Part shown: positions 8,716-17,344 of the stretch, piece by piece
How positions within the stretch are numbered: the stretch's first letter is position 1
How the letters are laid out: every line of letters begins with the position of its first letter
Assembly: GCF_001854885.1 (NCBI RefSeq)
Contig: NZ_MDDV01000018.1
Span: 33,104-97,103, forward strand
Source: Ensifer sp. LCM 4579
GTDB lineage: Bacteria; Pseudomonadota; Alphaproteobacteria; Rhizobiales; Rhizobiaceae
Direction: 5' to 3'
Length of the DNA stretch: 64,000 bases
Translations under genes and position numbers: made by a program
The notes under the pieces: model-generated
Seen by the model: the letters and a program-made list of their open reading frames with translations, nothing else
What the model was told of the DNA's origin: nothing
The model's database searches: none

Positions 8716-9636
8716 ATGACGCTGACGTTACGACAGATCGAAGTGATCCGGTCTGTTATGGTCGCGGGGACGATCGCGGGCGCTGCGAGGCTGATGAACG
8801 TGACCCAGCCCGGCGTCAGTCGCACGATGAAGCACATAGAGAGCTCCCTCGGCATCAAGCTCTTCGTGAAGAAGGCGGGCCGCTATGTGCCGACAAGCGA
8901 GGCTCGGGACATCTTCACGCAATTGCAGGAGGTCCATCGCAAGGTTGAGGACCTGCAGATCTCGATCGGTCAGCTCGAGCGCGGCCGCGGCGTCGAGCTT
9001 GCGCTTGGTTCGGTGCCCAGCATCGCCAATGTCATGGTGCCGCATGCCGTTGCGGTGCTCAGGCGCCATTATCCCGATATCCTCGTGAATTTCGAAATCC
9101 TGAAAATCGAGGAGGCGATCGACTATCTCATGCTAGCGCGCGGGGAGGTGGTCGTCATGAGCTATTTCTTCGAGCATCCTTCCATCACCTTCGAGCCCCT
9201 GGCAAAGGGTCGACTGGTGTGCATCGCCTCGAAGGACCACCCGATCGCCTCGCGGAGCGCCATTTCGCCACGCGAAATCTCCGAGCACGCGCTGATCGGC
9301 ATCGATCCGAAAGACCCCTATGGCGCGATCATGGCCGACATTTTCGAGCGGGAGAAGCTGGATTACCGGATTTCTATCCGCGCCCGCTTCGGCACGACCG
9401 TCTGCGCACTGGTGAAGCAGAATCTCGGCATTGCGGTGATCGACGCCTTCACCGTTGCCGACATGACGGATCAGGGCCTCGCCATTATCCCGATCAGCGA
9501 GAAAACAGATTTTCAGACCTATGTGGCCTACCGTTCCGATGCCGCACTCTCGAGCTATGCCGAGAGCTTCGTCACCATGCTGCGCCGCGTGATGGAGGAC
9601 TACATCCGCAAGGCCCATGGACAGGCGTATGCATAA
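8716..9636 (+). CDS. LysR-family transcriptional regulator
   Basis: A 306-residue LysR protein: N-terminal winged helix (LTLRQIEVIRSVMVAGTIAG, then LMNVTQPGVSRTMKHIESSLG) and a C-terminal periplasmic-binding-like effector domain. ATG 8716 is chosen because GGGAGGG ends 5 bases before it; in-frame codons further upstream fall in a repeat element. The gene is followed on the same strand by a tripartite tricarboxylate transporter and quinate/shikimate-type genes, so it probably activates them in response to the substrate or an intermediate. Confidence 0.92.
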   Translation: MTLTLRQIEVIRSVMVAGTIAGAARLMNVTQPGVSRTMKHIESSLGIKLFVKKAGRYVPTSEARDIFTQLQEVHRKVEDLQISIGQLERGRGVELALGSVPSIANVMVPHAVAVLRRHYPDILVNFEILKIEEAIDYLMLARGEVVVMSYFFEHPSITFEPLAKGRLVCIASKDHPIASRSAISPREISEHALIGIDPKDPYGAIMADIFEREKLDYRISIRARFGTTVCALVKQNLGIAVIDAFTVADMTDQGLAIIPISEKTDFQTYVAYRSDAALSSYAESFVTMLRRVMEDYIRKAHGQAYA

Positions 9637-9679
9637 CAAAAGAGCATGGATCGCAAAAAAATTGGTATTTGCGTTATGC
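9631..9679. promoter_or_regulatory. nested inverted repeats upstream of the TTT transporter, candidate LysR site
   Basis: GCATAAC (9631-9637) pairs with GTTATGC (9673-9679), and inside them CGCAAA (9652-9657) pairs with TTTGCG (9668-9673) across 10 bases. A TTGACA sequence follows at 9688-9693, but no good -10 was found at standard spacing. The pattern suits LysR-type binding ahead of the transporter gene. This is inference from symmetry alone. Confidence 0.4.
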
Positions 9680-9791
9680 CGACAAACTTGACAATCATGA
9701 ATGGACCTTGCCGCACGGCAACGAAAAGAACGTCCGCCGATCCGAGGAATGGGCGGCGTGTTCGGTCACCGACATCCAAAGGGAGGAAAAC

Positions 9792-10787
9792 ATGCTTGGT
9801 AAACTAATGGGGGCGGTCGCCGCCCTTGCGCTTTTCGTCGGCTCGGCGTCGGCTGCCGACTATCCCGAACAGGATATCCAGGGCATCATTCAATGGGGTG
9901 CCGGCGGCAGCACCGATCTCGTGATGCGCTCAGTCGCGCCGCATGCCGAAAAGGTGCTCGGCCGCAGCATCGTGATGATCAACAAGACCGGCGGTGTCGG
10001 GGCCATCGCCACCCAGTTCGTCGCAAGCCAGCCCTCCGACGGCTACACGCTGCTGATGAGCGCGGAAAACCCTCAGCTTTATAAGGTGATGGGGCTGTCC
10101 AACCTCGACTACGCCGATTTCTATCCGGTGAACGTACTCGCCCGTGGCGTTCCGGTGCTCGTCGCCAACAATGACGCGCCCTTCAATACGATCAAGGAAC
10201 TCGTTGAGTACGTACAAGCCAATCCCGGCAAGGTGAAAATGGGTTCGACCGGCCCCGGCGGTCTTCCCTCGGTCGTGGGTGGCATGCTGTCCACCCAGCT
10301 CGACTTCAAGGTCACGGCGGTGCCCTTCGACGGAGACGGCCCGGCGCTGACGGCCATGCAGGGCGGCGCGGTCGACTTCATGCCCGCCGTGCTCGGCGCT
10401 GCCGCAGAACACGTCAAGGCCGGGCGCATCAAGATCCTCGGTGTCTTCGATCTCGAGGCAAGCCCGGTACTGCCCGATGCGAAGCCGATCGTTGCCGACT
10501 ATCCGGAGTTCAAGAAGCTCCTGCCCTGGGGGCCGTTCTTCGGCGTTTTCGTCAAGCGCGATACGCCGGACGAGATCAAGGCGAAGCTGGTCGAGGCCTT
10601 CAAGACCGGCGCGGAGGCCCCGGAGTTCCAGAAGCTTCTCGACGACCGCGGCTATGTCTCGCTCAACATTTCCGGCGACGAAGCGGATGCTTTCCTGAAG
10701 AAGTGGCAGTCGACGACCGCATGGGTGGTCTATGATGCCGGCATCGCAAAAAAATCGCCGGAAGAATTCGGCATCGCAAAGCCCTGA
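9792..10787 (+). CDS. tripartite tricarboxylate transporter substrate-binding protein (TctC/Bug family)
   Basis: A 331-residue periplasmic receptor with a Sec signal peptide (MLGKLMGAVAALALFVGSASA, then ADYPEQ). The TctC/Bug family marks are IIQWGAGGSTDLVMRSVAPH near the mature N-terminus and the VKMGSTGPGGLPS and AVPFDGDGPALTAM segments that line the carboxylate pocket. GGGAGGA lies 5 bases before the ATG at 9792, so longer in-frame extensions reaching back into the LysR gene are rejected. Its partners TctB and TctA follow. The genes after the transporter suggest quinate or shikimate as the ligand. Confidence 0.93.
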   Translation: MLGKLMGAVAALALFVGSASAADYPEQDIQGIIQWGAGGSTDLVMRSVAPHAEKVLGRSIVMINKTGGVGAIATQFVASQPSDGYTLLMSAENPQLYKVMGLSNLDYADFYPVNVLARGVPVLVANNDAPFNTIKELVEYVQANPGKVKMGSTGPGGLPSVVGGMLSTQLDFKVTAVPFDGDGPALTAMQGGAVDFMPAVLGAAAEHVKAGRIKILGVFDLEASPVLPDAKPIVADYPEFKKLLPWGPFFGVFVKRDTPDEIKAKLVEAFKTGAEAPEFQKLLDDRGYVSLNISGDEADAFLKKWQSTTAWVVYDAGIAKKSPEEFGIAKP

Positions 10788-10792
10788 TCAAG

Positions 10793-10847
10793 GACGGCCC
10801 GGCTGCGCCGGGCCGTCTCCAGGGCCGGCGGGAAACCTCCCGCCGGC
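10793..10847 (+). promoter_or_regulatory. twin intercistronic hairpins between the TTT receptor and membrane genes
   Basis: A perfect 11-bp stem GACGGCCCGGC/GCCGGGCCGTC (10793-10817) with a 3-base loop is followed by a 9-bp stem GCCGGCGGG/CCCGCCGGC (10824-10847). There is no T-run. Such hairpins usually stabilise the upstream message or reduce downstream transcription, giving more receptor than permease. Confidence 0.75.
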
Positions 10848-10863
10848 TGGGAGGAGGAATGTC

Positions 10864-11382
10864 ATGGAAACGCATACAAATAGGCGCCCGGGCGAAATCG
10901 CCTTCAACGCCGCCCTGTTCGGCTTCAGCCTGTTCATGTTCTGGCAGGCCTATCAGATTTCCGGCTTCTCGGCCTTGAGTTCCGCCGGAGCCTTTCCGAT
11001 GGCGATGAGCGCCATCATGCTCATCGCTTCGGCTGTCGTTCTTTTCCGCTCGTTGAGGCTCGCCTCTCCAGGCGGTGGCTGGAGCGGCTTCCGGAGCGAA
11101 GTCCTGCCGCCGGCGGTCCTGGTCTTCAGTCTCTTCATTCTCGCCTACTCCATCACGCTCAAGTCGCTGGGCTTCCTGCTGGCCTCCTTCCTGTTCCTGC
11201 TGGCGTCGATCTGGTACCTGGAGCGGGGCCCGATCGGCCGGACGCTTCTATTGGCCATCGCCTCGATCACTGGCGTCTATGTCATCTTCCGCCTGGTTTT
11301 TCAGGTCGTGCTGCCGGAGGGCATCATTCCCGAACGTGCGATCCTCGCGGCGCTGGGTGATTTCTTTGCGGGGAGCAAATAA
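10864..11382 (+). CDS. tripartite tricarboxylate transporter small membrane subunit (TctB family)
   Basis: A 172-residue membrane protein with four predicted spans: one near residues 15-35 (NAALFGFSLFMFWQAYQISG), two in the middle and one near the C-terminus. This is the TctB layout. GGAGGAAT lies 4 bases before ATG 10864; longer in-frame extensions run through the twin hairpins and are not likely translated. It sits 3 bp before the large subunit gene. Sequence in this family is poorly conserved, so the call leans on topology and position. Confidence 0.88.
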   Translation: METHTNRRPGEIAFNAALFGFSLFMFWQAYQISGFSALSSAGAFPMAMSAIMLIASAVVLFRSLRLASPGGGWSGFRSEVLPPAVLVFSLFILAYSITLKSLGFLLASFLFLLASIWYLERGPIGRTLLLAIASITGVYVIFRLVFQVVLPEGIIPERAILAALGDFFAGSK

Positions 11383-11385
11383 GCC

Positions 11386-12900
11386 ATGATGGACGCGCTC
11401 TCCTATCTCTTCGCTTCCTGGCTGCAGCCGGAATTGCTGGCGCTCACGGCGGTCGGCACTGCAGCGGGCATCTATATCGGCGCCATTCCGGGACTATCCG
11501 TCACCATGGCGGTGTCCATCCTGATCTCCTTCACCTTCGGCTGGGAGGTCAATCACGCGCTGGCGCTGATGAACGGCATCTTCATGGGTGGCGTCTATGG
11601 CGGTTCGCGCACCGCCATCCTGCTCAACATACCGGGCGCGCCGGCTGCGATCGCCACCGCGCTCGACGGCTATCCGATGGCAAGGAAGGGCGAAGCCGGG
11701 AACGCCATAGGCCTTTCCACGGTCATGTCGTTCTTCGGCGGCTTCGTCGGCATCATCGTCTTGGCGGCGGGTGCCCCGGTCGTCAGCGAATTCGCGATCC
11801 TGTTCCAACCGCGCGACTACATGCTGCTGGCCGTCATGGGTATCCTACTCGTCGGCTCCTTGTCGGGCGAGAGCCTCGCCAAGGGTATCTTCGCGGGCGC
11901 GCTCGGCATGCTGCTCGGCACGGTCGGCCTCGATCCGATGACCGCGGAACAGCGCTTCACTTTCGGTTCGGTCGAACTGATGAACGGAATTTCCGCGGTC
12001 GCGCTGATGATCGGCCTCTTCGGCGTCTCCGAGGCGCTGCTGCAGCTCCACAACCTGCACCTGGCCGCGGTCAAGCAGAAGGTGGACAAGATCATCCCAT
12101 CCTTCTCCGATCTCAAGAAATACCTGCCGCTCAGCCTGCAAACCTCGGCGATCGGGGTCATTATCGGCGCGCTGCCGGGCACCGGCGGCGACATCGCCGC
12201 GCTGATGGCCTATGATCATGCTAAGAGGGTGACCAAGGATCCCGAAGTGCCCTTCGGCCAGGGGGCCAAAGAAGGTTTGGTGGCCCCTGAATCGGCCAAC
12301 AACGCGGCCGTCGGCGGTGCCTATATCCCGATGCTGACGCTTGGCATCCCGGGCGATGCGGTAACCGCCGTCATCATCGGCGCGCTCTTCATCCACGGCC
12401 TCAACCCGGGTCCGCTGCTGCTCATCGAAAAACCGGACATGTTCTGGTTCACGGTCGGCAACCTGACGCTCGCCAACATCTTTCTGCTGATCTTCGGCCT
12501 GACCGGCATCAGGATCTTCACGAAGATCATCGAATGCCCAAAGGGGGTGCTCTTCCCGCTCATCCTGCTCCTGAGCGTGGTCGGAGCCTATTCGATCAAC
12601 AACTCGCTGTCGGATGTCTGGTGGATGCTCGGCTTCGGCGTGCTCGGCTACTTCATGAAGCTCTATGGCTATCAGGTCGGCCCCGTCGTGCTCGGCATCA
12701 TCCTGAGCCGTCTCATGGACGACAATTGGCGCCGCGCCATCATCTCGGAACAGGAAAGTCTGCCGGCCTTCTTCTACGGCATGATCACGAGCCCGCTGTC
12801 GGCGGTCCTGTTCCTCGCCATCGTTCTCATCCTCCTCAGCCAAACGCCCGTGTGGAAGGCGATCAAGATGCATGCGTCTCCACGCCTCGGCAGGGGCTGA
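11386..12900 (+). CDS. tripartite tricarboxylate transporter large permease (TctA family)
   Basis: A 504-residue polytopic protein with the internal repeat typical of TctA: GAIPGLSVTMAVSI near residue 30 and GALPGTGGDIAALMAYDHAK near residue 260. Also visible is the GIFMGGVYGGSRTAILLNIP signature. About 12 membrane spans. It provides the transport channel for the substrate captured by the TctC-type receptor upstream. It is followed 21 bp later by an AroE-like gene on the same strand. Confidence 0.95.
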   Translation: MMDALSYLFASWLQPELLALTAVGTAAGIYIGAIPGLSVTMAVSILISFTFGWEVNHALALMNGIFMGGVYGGSRTAILLNIPGAPAAIATALDGYPMARKGEAGNAIGLSTVMSFFGGFVGIIVLAAGAPVVSEFAILFQPRDYMLLAVMGILLVGSLSGESLAKGIFAGALGMLLGTVGLDPMTAEQRFTFGSVELMNGISAVALMIGLFGVSEALLQLHNLHLAAVKQKVDKIIPSFSDLKKYLPLSLQTSAIGVIIGALPGTGGDIAALMAYDHAKRVTKDPEVPFGQGAKEGLVAPESANNAAVGGAYIPMLTLGIPGDAVTAVIIGALFIHGLNPGPLLLIEKPDMFWFTVGNLTLANIFLLIFGLTGIRIFTKIIECPKGVLFPLILLLSVVGAYSINNSLSDVWWMLGFGVLGYFMKLYGYQVGPVVLGIILSRLMDDNWRRAIISEQESLPAFFYGMITSPLSAVLFLAIVLILLSQTPVWKAIKMHASPRLGRG

Positions 12901-12921
12901 GGGCAACACAAGGCGGAATCA

Positions 12922-13782
12922 ATGTCGGACGCAACCATTCGCCTCGGCCTCATCGGCGACAACATCACCCGCTCGCAGTCGCCGCGGCTGCATGTCGCGG
13001 CCGGCAGGCTCTGCGGGCTCGACGTGACCTATGAACGGCTGATCCCCGCCGATCGTGGCGAGGGTTTCGAGACGGTTTTCGATCGCTGCCTCAGCGAAGG
13101 CTTCCGGGGGATCAATATTACCTATCCCTACAAGGAACGCGTGGTTCCGCTGTTGGACGTGCCGGATCCGGCGATCGCTGCCATCGGTGCCTGCAACACG
13201 GTGGTCTTCGACAGGGTTCCGCCTTCCGGCTACAACACCGACTATACCGGCTTTGTGAGCGCCTTCCGGGAGGCCTTTCCGGGTGCGACGGCCGGAACGG
13301 TCGCCATGGCCGGGGCGGGCGGTGTCGGAAAGGCAGTCGCCTTTGGGCTTGCAGCACTCGGCTGCAAGCGGCTGCTGATTTTCGATCGCGATCAGGCGAA
13401 ATCAGAGGCGCTCTCCTCCTCGCTTGAAGCCGCAACCGTCGAGATGCCCGTCGAACTCGTTCCCTCGATCGAAGAGGCGGTCGTCGTGGCCGACGGTCTC
13501 GTCAATTGCACGCCACTCGGAATGGTCGGCTATGCGGGAAGCGCCATTCCCAGGGCCCTGATAGGTCGCCAGCGCTGGGCGTTCGATGCCGTCTACACGC
13601 CGGTCGAAACGGAATTTCTCTGCGATGCGCGTGCGGCGGGCCTATCGATCATCAGCGGCTACGAACTCTTCTTTCACCAGGGCATCGACGCCTTCCGCTA
13701 TTTCACCGGTAGCGAGGTCGATGCCGCGGCTCTGCGCGCAGTTCTGGCCGAGCCGGAGCCGGAAGCGAGGATATCGGCATGA
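12922..13782 (+). CDS. shikimate/quinate 5-dehydrogenase (AroE family), probably catabolic
   Basis: A 286-residue AroE-fold protein. Substrate-site residues are visible: SQSPRLH (Ser pair), the catalytic Lys in NITYPYKER and the Asp in YNTDYTGF. The nucleotide loop is GAGGVGKA. After the second strand it has FDRDQAKS where biosynthetic NADP-dependent AroE proteins usually have an NRT-type motif; an acidic residue there favours NAD. With a transporter upstream and a dehydroshikimate dehydratase overlapping its 3' end by 4 bp, I infer an NAD-linked quinate or shikimate dehydrogenase for catabolism. NAD use is an inference from one motif. Confidence 0.85.
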   Translation: MSDATIRLGLIGDNITRSQSPRLHVAAGRLCGLDVTYERLIPADRGEGFETVFDRCLSEGFRGINITYPYKERVVPLLDVPDPAIAAIGACNTVVFDRVPPSGYNTDYTGFVSAFREAFPGATAGTVAMAGAGGVGKAVAFGLAALGCKRLLIFDRDQAKSEALSSSLEAATVEMPVELVPSIEEAVVVADGLVNCTPLGMVGYAGSAIPRALIGRQRWAFDAVYTPVETEFLCDARAAGLSIISGYELFFHQGIDAFRYFTGSEVDAAALRAVLAEPEPEARISA

Positions 13783-15686
13783 AGACCTCGATCGCCACCG
13801 TCTCCATCAGCGGCACGTTGCAGGAAAAACTCGCCGCTGTCGCGGCGGCAGCTTTCGATGGTGTCGAGATCTTCGAGAATGATTTTCTCACCCATGACGG
13901 ATCGCCGGCCGACGTCGGGAAAATGGTCCGCGATCACGGGCTGGAGGTCACGCTGTTTCAGCCGTTCCGTGACTTCGAGGGCATGCCGGAGCCGCATCGG
14001 TCCCGCGCCTTCGACCGGGCCGAACGGAAGTTCGATGTGATGCAGGAACTCGGCACGGACCTGATGCTGGTGTGCTCCAATGTTTCGCCGCTTGCGATCG
14101 GCGGCATCGACCGGGCGGCCGAAGACTTGCGCGAGCTCGGCGAGCGGGCGGCACGGCGCGGTCTGCGCGTCGGCTATGAAGCGCTCGCCTGGGGGCGTCA
14201 CGTTAGCGACCACCGCGATGCCTGGGAAATCGTGCGCCGCGCCGACCATCCGAGTATCGGCCTGATCCTCGACAGCTTCCACACCTTTGCCCGCAAGATC
14301 GACGTCAATTCGATCCGCTCGATCCCCGGCGACAAGATCTTCATCGTGCAGCTCGCAGATGCACCGCTGATCGACATGGATCTGCTCTATTGGAGCCGCC
14401 ATTTCCGCAACATGCCGGGGGAAGGCGATCTTGCCGTCACAGATTTCATGCGGGCAGTCGTCGCCACCGGCTATGCCGGCGCGATCTCCCTCGAAATCTT
14501 CAACGACCAGTTCCGTGGCGGATCGGCCAAGGCGATCGCCGAAGACGGGCACCGCGCGCTCATCTATCTCATGGACCAGGTCAAGCGGGCCGAACCGGAA
14601 GCCAAGGTGGCGCTGCCGGATATGCCGGACCGGGCGAATGTCCTCGGCGTCGAATTCATCGAGTTCGCAACCGATGACGACGAAGCGGCAGAACTCGGCG
14701 CCGTGCTCGCCACCATGGGCTTTTTCCCGGCCGCCCGGCACCGAAGCAAGGCGGTGACGCTCTGGCGGCAGACGCCGGGGAAGGGTGGCATCAACATCGT
14801 CGTCAATGCGGAGCAGGAGGGCTTCGCCCATTCCGCCTATCTCGTCCACGGCACCTGCGCCTATGCAATGGGCCTGAAGGTGGACGATGCGGCGGCGGCG
14901 GTCGAGCGCGCCAAGGCGCTCGGTGCGGAACCCTTCGAGCAGCGGCGCTCACCGGCGGATGTCGCCATGCCGGCCATTCGCGGTGTCGGCGGAGGGCTCA
15001 TCTATTTCGTCGATGATGTCGGCGAGACTGCGCGCATCTGGGAGGCCGAATTCGACGCTCTCCCCGAGGACGCTTCCCTGGCGGGGGCCGGCCTCGTCGC
15101 CATCGACCACGTGGCGCAAACGATGAAGGCGGAAGAGATGCTGTCCTGGCTGCTCTTCTACACCGCCATCTTCAAGACCACGAAATCACCGATGGTCGAT
15201 ATTGTCGATCCATCGGGCCTGGTCCGCAGCCAGGTCGTCGATAACGAGCAGGGCTCGTTGCGCCTGACGATGAACGGCGCCGAAAACCGCAACACCTTCG
15301 CCGGTCATTTCATCGCCGAGAGTTTCGGCCCCGGCATCCAGCATCTCGCATTCGCCACGACGGACATTTTTGCAACCGCTGCGGCGCTCAAGCAGACGGG
15401 GTTCCGGCCTTTGGCGATTTCGCGCAATTATTATGACGATATCGAAGCGCGTTTCGGTCTCGATCCCGACTTCACCGATCGTCTGCGCGCGGAGAACATT
15501 CTTTACGACCGCGACGAGAAGGGCGAGTTCTTCCAGCTCTATGGACCAACCTTCGGCGAAGGCTTCTTCTTCGAGATCGTCGAACGCCGCGACGGGTATC
15601 GCGGCTATGGCGCCGGCAACGCGCCGTTCCGCATCGCCGCGCAGAAGCGCTCGCTCCGGCCCGCGGGAATGCCGCTCATCGGGTAA
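13779..15686 (+). CDS. quiC: 3-dehydroshikimate dehydratase fused to a 4-hydroxyphenylpyruvate dioxygenase-like domain
   Basis: A 635-residue two-domain protein. Residues 1 to about 275 form a sugar-phosphate isomerase/AP-endonuclease-2 TIM barrel (start KTSIATVSISGTLQEKL; later SLEIFNDQFRGG). From about residue 285 the C-terminal half is an HPPD-like vicinal oxygen chelate region with His in AIDHVAQT, His in GIQHLAFAT and Glu in FFEIVERR as metal ligands. Pseudomonas QuiC1 has this fusion and converts 3-dehydroshikimate to protocatechuate. The gene overlaps the AroE-like gene by 4 bp. Protocatechuate-cleaving genes are not in the window. Confidence 0.88.
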   Translation: MKTSIATVSISGTLQEKLAAVAAAAFDGVEIFENDFLTHDGSPADVGKMVRDHGLEVTLFQPFRDFEGMPEPHRSRAFDRAERKFDVMQELGTDLMLVCSNVSPLAIGGIDRAAEDLRELGERAARRGLRVGYEALAWGRHVSDHRDAWEIVRRADHPSIGLILDSFHTFARKIDVNSIRSIPGDKIFIVQLADAPLIDMDLLYWSRHFRNMPGEGDLAVTDFMRAVVATGYAGAISLEIFNDQFRGGSAKAIAEDGHRALIYLMDQVKRAEPEAKVALPDMPDRANVLGVEFIEFATDDDEAAELGAVLATMGFFPAARHRSKAVTLWRQTPGKGGINIVVNAEQEGFAHSAYLVHGTCAYAMGLKVDDAAAAVERAKALGAEPFEQRRSPADVAMPAIRGVGGGLIYFVDDVGETARIWEAEFDALPEDASLAGAGLVAIDHVAQTMKAEEMLSWLLFYTAIFKTTKSPMVDIVDPSGLVRSQVVDNEQGSLRLTMNGAENRNTFAGHFIAESFGPGIQHLAFATTDIFATAAALKQTGFRPLAISRNYYDDIEARFGLDPDFTDRLRAENILYDRDEKGEFFQLYGPTFGEGFFFEIVERRDGYRGYGAGNAPFRIAAQKRSLRPAGMPLIG

Positions 15687-15802
15687 CCAGTGCTTCAGTT
15701 GCGCTCGACCACGATCATGAAAAAGCGTGCACAGTCGTTGAAGGGTGCAGATTCTCACCTGCGCCCGAACTATGATGGGCGCCACATGGTGGGAGGAGAA
15801 CT

Positions 15803-16237
15803 ATGAAGGCACGCGTCAAGTGGGTTGAGGATCGAACATTCGTCGGTCAGTCCGAGAGCGGCCACAGCATCGTGCTCGGTACGGCCTTTGGGGCCGAGGG
15901 GCAAAAGCCGGGCCCGAGCCCGATGGAATTGGTGCTGATCGGCACGGGCGGCTGCTCGGCCTTCGATGTCGTCCACATCCTCGAAAAGGGCCGCGAGGCG
16001 ATCGAGGACTGTGTCGTCGAGATCGACGCGGATCGGGCAGAGCAGGAGCCGAAGGTCTTCACCCGCATCCATATGCATTTCGTCGTCAAGGGCCGAAATC
16101 TGGCGAGGCACAAGGTCGAGCGCGCCATTGGCTTGTCGATCGAGAAATATTGCTCGGCTTCGGCGATGCTCGCCAAGACGGCTACAATCACGCACGACTT
16201 CGAGGTAGTTGACACGGCCGGCACGGCGGCGACCTGA
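15803..16237 (+). CDS. OsmC family protein
   Basis: A 144-residue OsmC-fold protein. The two redox cysteines of the family are present in GTGGCSAFDVV and EKYCSASAML. OsmC and YhfA proteins reduce organic hydroperoxides or bind acyl-CoA-like molecules; the exact substrate cannot be told from sequence. GGGAGGA precedes the ATG with 6 bases between. It stands alone, convergent with the truncated globin gene. Confidence 0.9.
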   Translation: MKARVKWVEDRTFVGQSESGHSIVLGTAFGAEGQKPGPSPMELVLIGTGGCSAFDVVHILEKGREAIEDCVVEIDADRAEQEPKVFTRIHMHFVVKGRNLARHKVERAIGLSIEKYCSASAMLAKTATITHDFEVVDTAGTAAT

Positions 16238-16255
16238 AGCGCCGCCGCCGCGCAT

Positions 16256-16273
16256 CTTTGCAGACGCGCAAAG
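16256..16273. terminator. hairpin between convergent osmC and globin genes
   Basis: CTTTGC-N6-GCAAAG forms a 6-bp stem between the two convergent stop codons. It could serve both strands, but the T-run is short. Confidence 0.35.
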
Positions 16274-16275
16274 TA

Positions 16276-16653
16276 CTAGACGTGCACGATGTCGCCTTTC
16301 AGCGAGTATGCGATCGCCAGCACTTCCTGCTGCGTCCGCTCGTCGATGTGCTGTTCGCGCAGCACTGCGAGGATGTCGTCGAGCGCGGCAATGTACTCGT
16401 TCGTGCTGATGTTCATACCCCGGTGCGCATCGGGCATTGACCGGCCCGTGTACTGCTGCGGGCCGCCACCGCCGGCCTCGAGAAACGTGCACAGGTGCTT
16501 CTTGGTCTGCGCGAGCTTTTCCGGCATCTCCAGATACGGCCGAAACCGCGCGCGGATGACAGGGTTCTCCATGTGCTTCGCGACGATCTCCTCCACCAGC
16601 GTGGCGATACCGGATGAACCACCCAGACGCTCGAACAGCGATTTGTTTTCCAT
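16276..16653 (-). CDS. group 1 (N-type) truncated hemoglobin
   Basis: A 125-residue truncated globin with the start SLFERLGGSSGIATLVEEIV typical of group N. The proximal His and haem contacts fall in KKHLCTFLEAGGGG followed by YTGRSMPDAHRGM. Such globins bind O2 or NO and take part in NO or oxidative-stress defence. GGGAGGACGGT precedes the start on the minus strand. It lies 72 bp downstream of a NemR-like TetR gene on the same strand, likely one operon, so expression probably answers to an electrophile or oxidant. Confidence 0.92.
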   Translation of the reverse strand: MENKSLFERLGGSSGIATLVEEIVAKHMENPVIRARFRPYLEMPEKLAQTKKHLCTFLEAGGGGPQQYTGRSMPDAHRGMNISTNEYIAALDDILAVLREQHIDERTQQEVLAIAYSLKGDIVHV

Positions 16654-16725
16654 ACCGTCCTCCCTTTGCTAAAACTCTCGGCTTCGGCTGGTCGCGCTGA
16701 AATCAGCCGTCTGGCGGCGCGAAGA

Positions 16726-17313
16726 TTATTCCTTCATCAAGGCGGCGGCCGATAGAAAATAAAAATCGAGCATGTCCCGCAGTGGTGCCGGATCGCGCCG
16801 CAGACGCGAGCGCAGGGCCGCGCCCTCCCAGCAGTTGACGAGCAACTCCGCCATCGCCTGCGTGTCGGTTCCGACAGGCAGGTCGCCTTGCTGAACGGCC
16901 TCCTCAAGACAGGCCGCGATGCGGTGCGCGATCTCGGAGAAGCACCACTCGACCTTGCGGCGAAAGACTTCGCCAACGCCCGAGAGCTCCTGTCCCAGGC
17001 CGCCGAGGAGGCAGCCGAGATAGCCTTCGCCGCGATATTTCTGTTCGCTCAGTTCGAAAAACCGCCGCACGCGCGCGAGCGACCGCACACTCTCGTCGCC
17101 GAGGCACTGGTCGAGCCCCGCATGCACCGCCTGCATATAGAGGTCGATAGCCTGGAGGCAGAAGTCCTCCTTGCTCTCGAAGTAGTGGTAGAAGGAACCC
17201 TTCGGAATCCCCGTGGCATCGAGAAGGGCCGTGATCCCCAGGTCGTGGTAGCCATGCCGTAGCAGCATGGCCATGCCCTGCTCAAGAAGCCGCTGTTTGG
17301 TAGGTTTCGCCAT
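16726..17313 (-). CDS. TetR-family regulator, NemR/AcuR-like
   Basis: A 195-residue TetR protein. The HTH is TALLDATGIPKGSFYHYFES. The segment EGYLGCLLGGLGQELSG carries a cysteine in a place like that of NemR-type sensors, which respond to electrophiles and hypochlorite through a cysteine near the ligand pocket. A candidate operator TAAACCGACCGGTCTA (17325-17340) lies just upstream and differs at one base from the symmetric TAGACC-N4-GGTCTA form known for NemR. The downstream truncated globin is the likely co-regulated gene. Confidence 0.88.
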   Translation of the reverse strand: MAKPTKQRLLEQGMAMLLRHGYHDLGITALLDATGIPKGSFYHYFESKEDFCLQAIDLYMQAVHAGLDQCLGDESVRSLARVRRFFELSEQKYRGEGYLGCLLGGLGQELSGVGEVFRRKVEWCFSEIAHRIAACLEEAVQQGDLPVGTDTQAMAELLVNCWEGAALRSRLRRDPAPLRDMLDFYFLSAAALMKE

Positions 17314-17324
17314 CGGGCTGTCTC

Positions 17325-17340
17325 TAAACCGACCGGTCTA
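17325..17340. promoter_or_regulatory. NemR-box-like operator upstream of the TetR-globin operon
   Basis: TAAACCGACCGGTCTA is an inverted repeat of TARACC/GGTYTA spaced by 4 bases, 11 bp upstream of the TetR start codon. Its core ACCGACCGGT is shared with the site at the paaG/paaN divide. Confidence 0.65.
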
Positions 17341-17344
17341 TTTT

